Source: Cladocopium goreaui
Lineage: Eukaryota > Sar > Dinophyceae > Suessiales > Symbiodiniaceae
Direction of reading: 5' to 3'
Length of the DNA stretch: 64,000 nucleotides
Assembly: GCA_947184155.2 (NCBI GenBank)
Contig: CAMXCT020006646.1
Span: forward strand, 297,183 to 361,182
In this document: piece after piece, positions 52,967-62,867 of the stretch
How the letters are laid out: every line of letters begins with the position of its first letter
How positions within the stretch are numbered: position 1 is the first letter of the stretch
Translations under genes and position numbers: made by a program
The notes under the pieces: generated by a model
Told to the model about the DNA's origin: nothing
What the model saw: the letters and a program-made list of their open reading frames with translations, nothing else
Database searches by the model: none

Positions 52967-53398
52967 TGATCAAAATGTATCACACAATAGTTCATAGTAA
53001 TAATAACTGATTAGTATCTCATAAATAGTGATCAATATTGGTCCATAAATGTATCTATAAACTATTTTGGTGATCAATAATGTTCAATAAATAGTTTATT
53101 AGTGAATTGGTTCATAATAATAGTTTATTAGTGAATACATAATAACTATATTTGAAATAATATATCCAATACCACTAATAAACTATGTGTTCGTATTGGA
53201 TCATAGAATCATACCGGGACTGTTGATATTTGGGGATGGCTAGAGAATTGGTGTTCACATATCTAGTTGTGTCTGTCAATGACGCGTGTTGTTGTGTGGT
53301 TTTTTTCAATGTTCTTTTGGGGGTCAGTATCTCCAAACAATGGTGTTGATGATCAGGTTGATGTGTCTATAAGATGTTAATATAATATGTGATATGAG
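52967..53398. other. Non-coding, AT-rich
   Basis: Irregular repeats of AATAGTTTATTAGTGAAT. No coding. Confidence 0.45.
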
Positions 53399-53577
53399 TA
53401 TATCCGGGTTACAATGACCACTGGACCAAGGCGACCCTTGGGGACGGGCTGCATATCTGTGCTCCAAAACGCTCTCGCTTTTTTGGTGCAGCAGATCCAC
53501 TGGCAAGGCACCCCATAATCCCAAAAATCGACCGTTTGGTTTCAGACATGTCTTATTTCCATCTCCAGCTGAGTTGA
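53399..53577 (+). CDS. Candidate exon, unknown product
   Basis: After GTGATATGAG the frame reads YPGYNDHWTKATLGDGLHIC, APKRSRFFGAADPLARHPII, PKIDRLVSDMSYFHLQLS, then an in-frame TGA at 53,575. The same frame continues beyond the TGA to CCTCTG at the edge of the family B element (53,602) and resumes in phase in the exon at 53,704. The TGA may therefore be a nonsense change or mark a missed splice. Confidence 0.45.
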
Positions 53578-53601
53578 TTGACCTCGGACAAGCATACCGC
53601 A

Positions 53602-53708
53602 TATCCTCTGGTAATTTAAGATAGCTATTGGAAATGGCCATAGAAATAGTTGATTTACCTATTAAACATTGTGATTTTCCAGTTCGCTATGTTAATCTAC
53701 CAGAGGTT
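53602..53708. mobile_element. MITE-like element, family B, in an intron position
   Basis: Ends TATCCTCTGGTAATTTAAG and GCTATGTTAATCTACCAGAGG. The segment 53,611-53,703 (GTAATT ... CTACCAG) is a 93-nt GT-AG unit that separates two frames in the same phase. Confidence 0.65.
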
Positions 53709-53827
53709 TATCATTACCATCAACCAGTTTTGGGGTCAGGAGCTAGCGCATAGTGTGTCCAGCATCGAAGTCTCGGCCAAATGCTTCAAAGATCAGGACG
53801 GGCTGGCGCAGATTGGTGGTTTTGCAG
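53704..53827 (+). CDS. Candidate internal exon starting at a MITE edge
   Basis: After the family B end CTACCAG the frame reads RFIITINQFWGQELAHSVSS, IEVSAKCFKDQDGLAQIGGF, A, then a GTTTAC donor. Well bounded and protein-like. The upstream frame at 53,399 is in phase with it. Confidence 0.5.
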
Positions 53828-53955
53828 GTTTACCAAATGCGGAAAGGATTTATGGACTGTATACAATAATCCTTTCCCCCTAATACTAAACGTCCCCCCC
53901 TATTAATAAACACCTCAGGTAGTCTTTATTATTAGGGGTGTATTTATTATTAAGG

Positions 53956-54200
53956 AACCCTATCAATAAAATTAAACCCTTAATAATAAAAACTATTTCT
54001 TCCGATCTCAAAATCAATTAAATTTCCGTATATAACGCAATTAAAATATTGCCAAAAATTGGATTTCGAAGCGGACCCTAATAATAAAATTAAAACCTTA
54101 ATAATAAAAACTAATTTGTTCGATTTCAAAATCAATTAAATTTCCTTTTATAACGCAATTAAAATATTGCCAAAAATTGGTTTTCGAAGCGGGCCCTAAT
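53956..54200. repeat. 118-bp tandem duplication inside the TIR element
   Basis: Two full units (CAATTAAAATATTGCCAAAA is in both) starting at about 53,958 and 54,076, and a partial third from about 54,195. Confidence 0.8.
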
Positions 54201-54470
54201 AAAAATTAAAAGCCCTAATATAAAAAGACAAATCGGACGGACCCTAATAATAAACACCCCGGGGTTAACTAGTTTTTGCTCACGCCCGAGGTACGGCCCC
54301 GTGGAATATGCTTGTTTTTGCCGACGGCGTTATTAATGACCCTTACGTTTTTGCACATTTTCACCTCTCCTCTCAAGTCAACGCCTCAGCTGTTGTGGAT
54401 CTTGTCACGCATGGGGTGGGGTGTGGGGGTGGCTGGGGGGAGGGGGGGATGGGGGGGGCGTAACAACGTT

Positions 54471-54740
54471 CCTTGCACTTGCACACATGTTTCATGCTAC
54501 GCTATGACATCTTCTCTTGCACTTGCAGCCAGGTGTCATGCTACCCTATGACATCTTCTCTTGCACTTGCACCCAGGTTTCATGCTACGCTATGACATCT
54601 TCTCTTGCACTTGCAGCCAGGTGTCATGCTACGCTATGGGGGTGGCGGGGCGTAATAACGTTCCTTGCACTTGCAAACATGTTTCATGCTACGCTATGAC
54701 ATCTTCTCTTGCACTTGCAAACATGTTTCATGTTTCATGC
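54471..54740. repeat. 44-bp tandem array inside the TIR element
   Basis: Six copies of CTTGCACTTGCA-N6-GTTTCATGCTACGCTATGAC-type units, one interrupted by a GGGGGTGGCGGGGCG insertion that also occurs just upstream at about 54,445. Confidence 0.85.
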
Positions 54741-55354
54741 AGTGTATAGATAGGAAGTGGCAGTCTCTTTAAAAAAATGTGCCCAAGGAGCTGTGCAACA
54801 ACCATAAGCTCACTCGAGATGTGAATGGATCCATCCGAGACTACGTGTTTGCGTTTGTTTGTTGCACAAACTGCGGCAACGCAAACACGTTGAACAAGCT
54901 GGCTGACTTGGCCTCCACGTGCTGAGACAAAAATGTCCGGTTTTTTTTTTCAAACGCGTGTGTTGCACATGGATGCTAAACATGAGTGGAACTGCGAATT
55001 CATAGCCTCAAAGTCATGCAAATACCATCGAAAATGGATGATGGTTTTTCAAAGAGAAAACAGAAACCCTGTAAGGGTTGTCGATTTTATGCATGGCCCA
55101 TGTTGAGAACTCGCAAAAACAGCGGGACCGTAATTCACGACGTGACCTAGTTTTTAGTATTAGGGGGCAAAACCCACAAATGGTAGCTTTATTTTTAAAT
55201 TGTTTTCTAAAGGGGATCGGTTAAAAGTCAAATTGGCCAATCTGAAATTTTCCAAAATTTGAGATGGACCCTAGTTTTTAGTATTTGGGGGACGTTTAGT
55301 AATAGGGGGAAGGGATTACAATATATATATATATATATTTACATATACATATTG

Positions 55355-55386
<32 letters not shown>

Positions 55387-55403
55387 TTGGTGACAAACTA
55401 TAG

Positions 55404-55555
55404 CATAGATCCAATCCATGGGCAAGTCCTGGATAATCCTAGGAAGAACGTTGGGATCCCCGACCTCGGAGGGCCTTTCACGACACCAGGACTGGGGAAA
55501 TGCCAAGTCAGCATTGTTGCCGGCCTTGGGGAACAAGGGCCACAAGGGGATGATG
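55404..55555 (+). CDS. Candidate internal exon
   Basis: After AAACTATAG the frame reads IDPIHGQVLDNPRKNVGIPD, LGGPFTTPGLGKCQVSIVAG, LGEQGPQGDD, then a GTAAGATT donor. Good donor and composition. Function unknown. Confidence 0.5.
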
Positions 55556-56594
55556 GTAAGATTGGATGAAGTTTGATTGCAGCGCCATGGTTGCCCATCT
55601 CACATGTCTCCAAGAATGCAACTTGGAAGATGTTTTTTCATGCTTGGTGGCCAACCAAGTCTGGATGCTTCGAACATCCCGCCAGTGAACAGCTGAATTG
55701 GAACATGTACCTGCCGTCATCAACAAGATCAAGGGGAAGATGCGGAAACATGCTAATATACAATTTTAGCCAGTAACAATGCCATATTCATTGTTTTAAA
55801 GAGCAATGCTGGAAATGAGGGAAGGGATGCTTCAACAAAAACAAGGGTCTGGAGACCACGGAGAATTTTCTTTTGGTGGTAAAGCATTCTCAGACTTGGT
55901 CCAAGAGTCCAAGGGAAACTTTACACACAGTTCCATTTTTGACTGGTAATTCCGTTGCATCCTTGCAAGTGTTTATCTCAAAGCCATTCAGTGAACCACC
56001 CCATGCCATCGGCTACTGATGGCAAACTTCACAGCAGACGCTTGACGAATCACAATCAAAATTGATGAATGAAAGAAATGGAGGTTTCTTAAATAGGGGT
56101 ACCCCTCATCAATTTCATGGTCGGATTGTCCATGTAAACCATCCTGCTATTGGGGATACCCCCGGGAACCAAGGTTTCTGACTCTCAAGCGTGGTGATGG
56201 AGATGTGTTGCTGCGCAAGAACCTCTATGGGACCTACAGGCCGTCTGGATGTTGGGCTCCCGGTTGAAGAACCATGGGCCACTGGTGAAGTTGTCACTAA
56301 CCCCAGGTTGCCAGGTAGCCAACTGTTTGTTGAAGGTCACCGAGACATTATATGACATGATGTTTTGTTTTCCTGGAATATAGGTATAATATATTTTACA
56401 TATGTAATTTATATTTTTATACACGCAGGTATATATGTGTCATGTATATATCCCAAAATAGTGCAAGACTACTTATGCAGTCTACTTTGCTGTGTGGATG
56501 TGCAGTGTTTTGTGTTTTCGGCCCATGGACTTACATACAGTATATAATACATATATACATAATACATATATTAAGAAAATGTATGAACAATATT

Positions 56595-56626
<32 letters not shown>

Positions 56627-56786
56627 TGATATATGTATTGATTTATATTTACATACACATTCATATATGTAATGTATGTATGTAATTTCATGTAATGTAA
56701 TGTAATGTAATGTAACGTAACGTAACGTAATGTATGTATGTATGTATGTATGTATGTATGTATGTATGTGTAGAAACACACATTTA
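55556..56786. other. Region with unresolved exon-like patches
   Basis: 55,580-55,760 reads VAHLTCLQECNLEDVFSCLV and ELEHVPAVINKIKGKMRKH in one frame with a single in-frame TGA between. 56,190-56,350 is open in all + frames (for example DGDVLLRKNLYGTYRPSGCW). I could not phase these. The last part is (AT)n and (TATG)n repeat. Confidence 0.35.
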
Positions 56787-56902
56787 GCCGCAGATACGTC
56801 ATATCAGTGGTTGACAGCAAGCCCGGTCACAGGGGCCAAGACTATCCGTACGGCAAGCAGCCCCCAGCAATCACCTTCACCGAGAGTGACGACATGGTGG
56901 GG
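56787..56902 (+). CDS. Candidate exon, unknown product
   Basis: Reads RYVISVVDSKPGHRGQDYPY, GKQPPAITFTESDDMVGT, then a GTCAGC donor. A second + frame (TSYQWLTASPVTGAKTIRTA) is also open, so the phase is uncertain. Confidence 0.35.
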
Positions 56903-57208
56903 ACGTCAGCTGGATGTTTGCTGTCTAAGGCTGGAAAAATTGGACCTAAGCCAATATGAAACATACAAAATGATTCAAAATGCCTTGTTTTTAACAATTT
57001 GGGGGCTTTGCTTGCAATTTCATCGCCCAGATCATCCCAAAAGACAAGCCTTATTGCCCCACATTGTTCTCCATATCTTGTTGGCACCAGACACAGGTGT
57101 TTTTTTCTATGAGCAATTTCCATGGGGAAATTTGACACAAACAGAATAAACCACAGGATTATCACAGACAAAACCAGATCATTTCGCCGCAAAATACTGA
57201 GTTTTCCC

Positions 57209-57340
57209 AATGTTTTTCAAGCATCTGAAGCCGGCTGAGACTGAGGTCTCCCTGGCTGAGCCAGGCTGTTTCTACCAGATGGAGTATCGGGTGGGTCATG
57301 GAGGTGGGCACAAGATCACAGTGGAAGATTGGGTGCCTTG
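57209..57340 (+). CDS. Candidate exon, unknown product
   Basis: Reads MFFKHLKPAETEVSLAEPGC, FYQMEYRVGHGGGHKITVED, WVPWQRG. Both ends uncertain. Confidence 0.35.
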
Positions 57341-57514
57341 GCAGCGTGGGGGAAGTCACCAACACCAGTCAAAACAATATTAGAATACACACATATATAA
57401 TCACATACATATATATATGTACATATTTATGTATATATATATATTTAATCATATGTATAATCATATATAATTTGAATAATTAACTGGATTTAAATATACT
57501 AACTATTTTAAAAA

Positions 57515-57910
57515 ATGCGGGAGCACACGTCTCTTGTTTGCTATTTGCTCTTCCTCCTCATACCTTGCACGATTGTGCATGCCACGTGCACGGCCCTGCC
57601 ACTTTTTAGGTGCCCTCCTACTTGTATGTCCACTTGATGTTTTCTATGTTTTGATGCCCAACCAGGTTCAGTACATTGCAGGAATCTGAGCCACCATTCG
57701 TAGACCCCTACTGTCCTACTGTAGTTGTTTTTTTGCGGCCCAGACTTTCAAACAACGACATCAGAGAATTCAAATTCAAAATCCGGCCTCGCACATCCAT
57801 CAATCAATCAGAACAGGGCTATACAGCGGTCATTCATGCTGGGTTGTTCTTCTGCGACTTTTTGTTCTGGAGATGTAACGTGCCTCTCTTTGATCATTGT
57901 TTGTGCACGG
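57515..57910 (+). CDS. Two-exon gene start with signal peptide, 3' end not found
   Basis: Exon 1 (57,515-57,609) begins MREHTSLVCYLLFLLIPCTI and VHATC: short charged start, hydrophobic core and small residues before a likely cleavage site after VHA, i.e. a secretory signal. A 56-nt GT-AG intron (57,610-57,665) follows. Exon 2 (57,666-57,910) continues in phase: RFSTLQESEPPFVDPYCPTV, VVFLRPRLSNNDIREFKFKI, HAGLFFCDFLFWRCNVPLFD, HCLCTG, to a GTAAGC donor. Cys-containing, predicted extracellular or lumenal. No family recognised; later exons were not found. Confidence 0.55.
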
Positions 57911-58604
57911 GTAAGCCGATCTTGTCCTGTGTATCCTAACTCCCCGCCGTGCAACCCGCAAGGAAACACTGAGTTGAAACTTAAAATCGTTTTTCTTGTG
58001 ATTTGGGTACATGGGTGCGTGCTGAAGGACCGCAGCCCATAAATGTTGATTTGTGTCAGAAGTAGACTCCGTATCCCATTTTGACCCATACATAGGCACC
58101 AAGACCCAGAAACATTCCCGCCGTATGATTGCACCAACGAGATTGAATATAGAATGGGGCTGCCCATGGTGATCCATGATGTGAAGTTTTGCGTTGTATC
58201 GCTGTGAGGTCATCAAAATCCACTGATTTATCATTAATCACTTTCCCTATACGCAATTTGAGGGTACTACATATCATCCCAGTTTAGGACGCGCTCAGGT
58301 GGTCAAAATTTCCTTCGTGAGTTCTTCTTGCACTGAACCTAGCGATGTGGTTCACTTCAGAACTGGAGCCCAGACCACACGCTCGAGAAGGACCCTTCCT
58401 TGCTAGTGGTTTAAGAGCTTTATCCATCTTAGCTAGATGTATGTTAAAGCAAAGCTTGTATGCTGTTACATCCTTGCTAAAGTATTGTTAAATGCTTGTA
58501 AGCTTTTAGCCAATTTAACAACCTTAGCTAAGATTTAACCTAAGATTGATAAGTGGGCTAAAATCTTAGCCAACTTAGCTCATTTAGCCTTTGGTGGTTG
58601 CGTT
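57911..58604. other. Non-coding stretch with TTAGC repeats
   Basis: Irregular TTAGCTAA/TTAGCCAA phrases at 58,425-58,595. It marks the boundary to the CpG-poor block. Confidence 0.45.
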
Positions 58605-59160
58605 GTGTTTTTTTGTGTTTTCTTTGTGATTGTCCTGGCAACATCATCTTGCAGCACAGCATTCCAGAAGAAAAAGTTTATTGCCACTGCTTTCTGTGTG
58701 CAGCAGAAACATGTTTTCCATGTTGCAAAGCCAAGCATTTATTCATGTGCAAAGGCATGTGCATGCATTCAGCACATAGTGCTTCCATTGAAACATTTTC
58801 CCACTTTGTTTCTTTATAGACTTAGCACACAGTGCTTCCAAAGCAGCCAATGCTTTCCAAATGATCACATGCATGTGTACTGCAGACAATGCTTTTCAAA
58901 AGTTAAGGTTCAGCTGCATGTTGCTCCAATGGCAGCAGCTATAGCACTTGGTGCTTCCAAATGCTCACATGTAGCTTCAGTTGGTCAAGCTGTATGTTGC
59001 TCCAAGTGGCATTGGTGCTTCCAAAGCAACCAATGCTTTCCAAATGTTCACATGTGTACAACATGCATGGCATGCCACAATGTGATGCCATTGCAAATTT
59101 CATTGTTGAAAATGTGTCACCTTTTGTTAGATAGCCAGACCAATTTGCCTTTGTGCTGCC
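58605..59160 (+). other. Upstream or intronic sequence with AGCAC...GTGCT motifs
   Basis: CpG nearly absent. Contains AGCACATAGTGCTTCC, AGCACACAGTGCTTCC and AGCACTTGGTGCTTCC plus repeated CAATGCTTTCC. The 199-codon open frame here is a by-product of the repeats. A TTTTGTTAG at 59,122-59,130 could be a cis- or trans-splice acceptor for the gene that starts at 59,161. Confidence 0.5.
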
Positions 59161-61524
59161 ATGGACCAAAATCTGCAGAAGTTCATCGCCAAGGTCAAGG
59201 ATGACCCCAGCATGCCAATTGGCACCAAGTGGATGCAGATCCAGCAGAAGCTCCAAGAGAATGGCTTGATGTACCAGCAGACCTTGAAGCCCACCCAGCT
59301 CTTGGTCCATCCACTCAATAGAGGTGGTGCCATGCTGTCCCACTATGATTGCCACCACAAAGGGGCCAACATATTGACCATTGGACCAGATCTGAGCAAG
59401 ATCCAAGCCAGTGTGGCCATAGAAGTGTCCAACCAGATGGCCAAGAAGAAAAGCCAAATTGCTACCAATGAAGCCATTGTGCATGCATCAGAAGGCACTT
59501 TGTGCCCACCAAGTGGCCAGGAAAGGTTTCTCAGCTTGGGTAGTAGCCATTTGAGCCAATTTTGCAAGGCTGTGCTCTATGGCTGCACCACCTTGAATAA
59601 GGGAATTGGCTGCCATCGCCCACAATGGCAACCTGAACCTGCAATCCTGTTGTGGAAGCCAAGGGAACCAGAACCCCTTCTACACCATGTGCACAGAAGG
59701 CTGGCAATGGGACATTATTGTGGCCCAAGTGGAAGATATCTTCCCAGATTTGCCACAGCTGATCCAAGCAGCTTTGAATTCCTCCCATGGGATTGCCAAG
59801 GCACAAACAGAGATTGAGATTATGGCATCCATGGCCAGCCACTATGCCCACACCAAAGACTTGAAGAAGGCTTTGCAGCTTGCAGAGAGCACCAAACCCA
59901 AGTGCATGCCTTATATTGCTGCCATTGCTCACTATGTCCAGAAATATAGTGGTGGCACCAACGTTGACACCATTCATGTGCTGGGCCATGTGAGCACCTT
60001 GGCTACAATAGCACATGGCTTGTTTGCAATGTTCAGCAAGGCATGCCAATTGCGATTTTTCACATGTCCAGTTTCCCAAATGTGTTTGCAGGCAAAGCCT
60101 TCACCAACACCATGACCATTGGGGAAGATTTCATGACCACCATTGCCTTCATTGGTTTCAAGGAGAAGTCCAGCAGTTTTCCATGGGTCAGAGCTGGCCT
60201 TTTAGCTGCCAACCTTCAAAGTCCAATTTGTAAGGATGGCATAGGCAAGCTGCTTCTCAAAACTGATGTTGAGAAGCTCAAGGCACCAGCCATGAGAGCC
60301 AATTTGGCAAGCTGTGAAGCCAACTTGGCCCATGGATACACAATTGTCCAGAAGCATGGCCTCCATGCCACCAGAGATGGAAGAAATCTCTTTGCCAGGT
60401 TTTTGGTCAGGTCCATACTCTATCTCACCAAGAAGCAGCACAAGTCCAGGGATGAGATTCAATTTGAAAATTTGGGTGAGATCAGCAGCACATTTTCCCA
60501 AGAGCTTCATGATCTTCTCAATGGCACCAACACTGCAGCTCCCAGCTCTTCTTGGGTGCCAGAGTCTTTCCAGGAGTGTGTCTTGTGTTTGAAATATTTT
60601 ATCCAGCACACAGTGCTTCCATCCTTCTTGTCAATTTTATCTTTGAAACATGTTTGTTGGCAGGAGAGCAGTGATGCCAAGTTGATTGCCAAAAGGAAAT
60701 GGGGCCTGGAAGAGAACACCTTTTACCACAGGAAAGGTGATTTGAAGCATTGGCAATTCAAGTCCATCACTGACACAGTTGCCACATTTGTGCACATGCC
60801 ATTGTTTCCACCCAAAGATGGCCAACCATGGAAGATGGAGGTAGAATTGGATGAATTGAAAGATGTCAAGAAGGCTGCCACTGAGCCACCACAGTTGCTT
60901 CTGAGCCAAGCCATGCAAGACCTTTTGCCAGAAAGCTTGGGTAGTTTCCACCAAGAGAAGTTGAAGGCAGAAGCCACCATTGCCATGACCCAGCTGTACC
61001 ATGAGTAGCTGGGTTGCAATATGGTTGCTAAGGAATGAAATTTGACCAGAATTCTAGACATTGTTTTGTGTTTTCAAATTTGTATATGTAGCCTTTAGTT
61101 GCTTTCAACTGAGGAACCTGTTGCCAGAAGGTTCAGTGGTAGTTGCAGAAAGGTCTTTTGGTGCCTTTGCCAACAAGACCTTTGCCAAGGGCAAGCTGAA
61201 GATTTTCCCCATGGGCCAACTAGCCCATGTGAAAGAAGTGAAAGCCAACATGACTTTGATTCATTGCCCAGATGATTTCAAGTTCCAGATCATTCCACCA
61301 AAGTGGACTTGGAAAAGAAAACAGGTATTTTGGTGCCATTTTTTCATTTGGTGAAAAGCCCAGGTGGCAACATGGAGGTCCACATGGCCAAGACAGAGAA
61401 TGGCTTCCAAGTTCCAATTCTCAGGAACAATGCCAAAGTTGAGCAAGGAACATTTTTGACAATCCTTTGCTCAGAAGAAGAAATGGCCAGCAAGAATAAG
61501 GCCAAGAAGGCCAAAACCTCTTGA
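59161..61524 (+). CDS. Unidentified gene, three exons, about 720 codons with three one-base breaks
   Basis: Start ATG 59,161 in GCTGCCATGGAC. Exons 59,161-60,573, 60,664-61,004 and 61,114-61,524. Begins MDQNLQKFIAKVKDDPSMPI; conserved-looking phrases HPLNRGGAMLSHYD, EGWQWDIIVAQVEDIFPDLP, DVEKLKAPAMRANLAS, GRNLFARFLVRSILYL; ends with a lysine-rich KNKAKKAKTS. The frame must lose one G at 59,599-59,601, gain one base near 60,024 and gain one A near 61,301; each break is at a short base run. Mostly helical and soluble, with no signal peptide or known catalytic motif. All Arg codons I read are AGA/AGG. From memory, similar proteins recur in Symbiodiniaceae gene sets, unverified. Could be a live gene with assembly errors or a decaying copy. 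Confidence 0.6.
60574..60663 (+). other. 90-nt GA-AG intron with hairpin motif (introner-like)
   Basis: Sequence GAGTGTGTC ... TTGGCAG between exon ends TTCCAG and GAGAGC. The hexamer CAGGAG occurs at both boundaries. Contains AGCACACAGTGCTTCC. The length is a multiple of three with no in-frame stop, so the ORF appears uninterrupted. The residues it would add (hydrophobic, Phe/Leu-rich) do not fit the flanking protein. Confidence 0.6.
61005..61113 (+). other. 109-nt GT-AG intron
   Basis: GTAGCTGGG ... TTTCAACTGAG. The tetramer TGAG is present at both boundaries (61,002-61,005, 61,110-61,113). Joining restores YHENLLPEGSVVVAE across the junction and removes the in-frame TAG at 61,006. Confidence 0.6.
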
Positions 61525-61739
61525 GATTCCATGTATGTACATTTCCAGAAATGTGCAATTTTGATTTGCATTGGCTTGGCATTGAAAAATGCTTGCAAAT
61601 TGTTATTTTGTGTTTGCAACCCTTACAGCACACAGTGTCCACCAATGCTTTCCCATGCAGCATTTCAGCACAGAGTGCTTTTCCATGTTGGTATACCCAT
61701 GATTGAATTTTTGCTTTGGTGCTGGTTCAAGATGCCACC

Positions 61740-62278
61740 ATGGCAATCATTTCCCAAACGTGGTCCATTTCTTGGCATGGCTATGCCACCACCATGCCAG
61801 AAGATTTGCTGAAGGAGTACCAAGGTGTGTGGTACTGAAGTTGAGGCCATCTCACCACAAGATTGCCCAGTTGCTGACTGAAGGATACCCAAAGAAGAAT
61901 GCCAGCCTCACCAATTCAGCATTGCTTCAGGGATTGAAAGCCAAAAGGGATGATGCTTTGACCATGTCTTTGATGCCTACACCAGATGGAGAAGGCATAG
62001 GCAATGAGAATGCCAAGAAGCACAAGGCAGCCAAGCAAACCATGGACATGGTTGTGCAAATTGATGTGGGTGGCACCATGGTGCATTGCCTTTGCCCCAA
62101 ATCCAGGGGCACCCACAATGAGCTCATGGTTGAAATGGACCAGGACCAGCTCACTGCAGTCTTCCAACCCTTGCAGCCAGACATCCAAGAGATCACCTTG
62201 CAGTCACCCAAGAAAACCAGGAAGAGGAAGAGAGACACAGTGCCACCAGATGGCCATGAACCAGCACCAGAAGGCTAA
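61740..62278 (+). CDS. Unidentified gene 5' exon or complete small CDS
   Basis: ATG 61,740 in GCCACCATGGCA. Reads MAIISQTWSISWHGYATTMP, EDLLKEYQGVW, then needs one extra G near 61,831 to continue VLKLRPSHHKIAQLLTEGYP and onwards to a TAA after EPAPEG. Features: KKTRKRKRD, a nuclear-localisation-like basic cluster, and a Pro/Glu-rich tail. All Arg codons are AGR. A GA donor before GAAGGC could instead splice to 62,627. Same composition as the 59,161 gene; 215 bp lie between them. Confidence 0.45.
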
Positions 62279-62626
62279 ATGCTGAGAAGCCACTATGTCA
62301 AGTTTTGATGGGAAAATAACGGCTAGCAGCTTCTGGAGCCACATTGTTTGCTTCATGTTCATGTCCATATGGTTTAGCACCATGTGCTTCATAGCATTTT
62401 CAGTTGTCAGTTTCCATGTCCATGTGGTTCAGCACGCAGTGCTTAAATTCATTCTCAGCACCAAGATGTTCAAACATGTGTTCCAAATCACATATGTCAA
62501 CCATGCTGCAATTTTTTTGGCTTGCAGTGCCAAGCTGCATGTGCACAAAAACTGTGCCATGGAGGACAGCCATGGCATGTGCATTGCATTCTGGGTTACA
62601 TATATGCCATGCATGTTGTTTTGCAG

Positions 62627-62766
62627 GAGCAGGAGGCACCACCAAAGGATGATGAGGCATGGTCAACAGAGCCAAATGAATGCCAACCATGTTTCAATCT
62701 CTCTTTCAGGTTCCAGCTAACCCTGCAGCACCAGCTCGACCAGCAAAGGCTGGTCCACCAGACCTA
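62627..62766 (+). CDS. Possible exon, unresolved
   Basis: After GTTTTGCAG the frame reads EQEAPPKDDEAWSTEPNE. From 62,710 (after CTCTTTCAG) another frame reads VPANPAAPARPAKAGPPDL, similar in composition to the downstream Pro/Ala-rich exon. The two cannot both be right without a very short intron. Confidence 0.25.
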
Positions 62767-62867
62767 GTGGCTTGGAACTTAGTTTCCAAGCATCACAAAC
62801 CATAAAGTGCAGTGTTGAAATTTGCTCCAGCACCCATTGTTTCTTTTTCACATTCACCAAATCAGCA

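Larger units (their letters stand above)
53868..55317. mobile_element. 1.45-kb terminal-inverted-repeat DNA element
   Basis: The left end AATCCTTTCCCCCTAATACT is the inverted match of the right end AGTAATAGGGGGAAGGGATT; the match extends through AAACGTCCCCC. The pentamer ACAAT flanks both ends (53,863-53,867 and 55,318-55,322). The interior has sub-terminal AATAATAAACACC-type inverted ends, two kinds of tandem repeat and no transposase, so it is non-autonomous. Confidence 0.8.

Noticed and set aside
58605..59204. A 199-residue Cys/His-rich protein
   Set aside because: The frame is made of AGCACACAGTGCTTCC and CAATGCTTTCC repeats and overlaps the start of the better-supported 59,161 gene in another frame.
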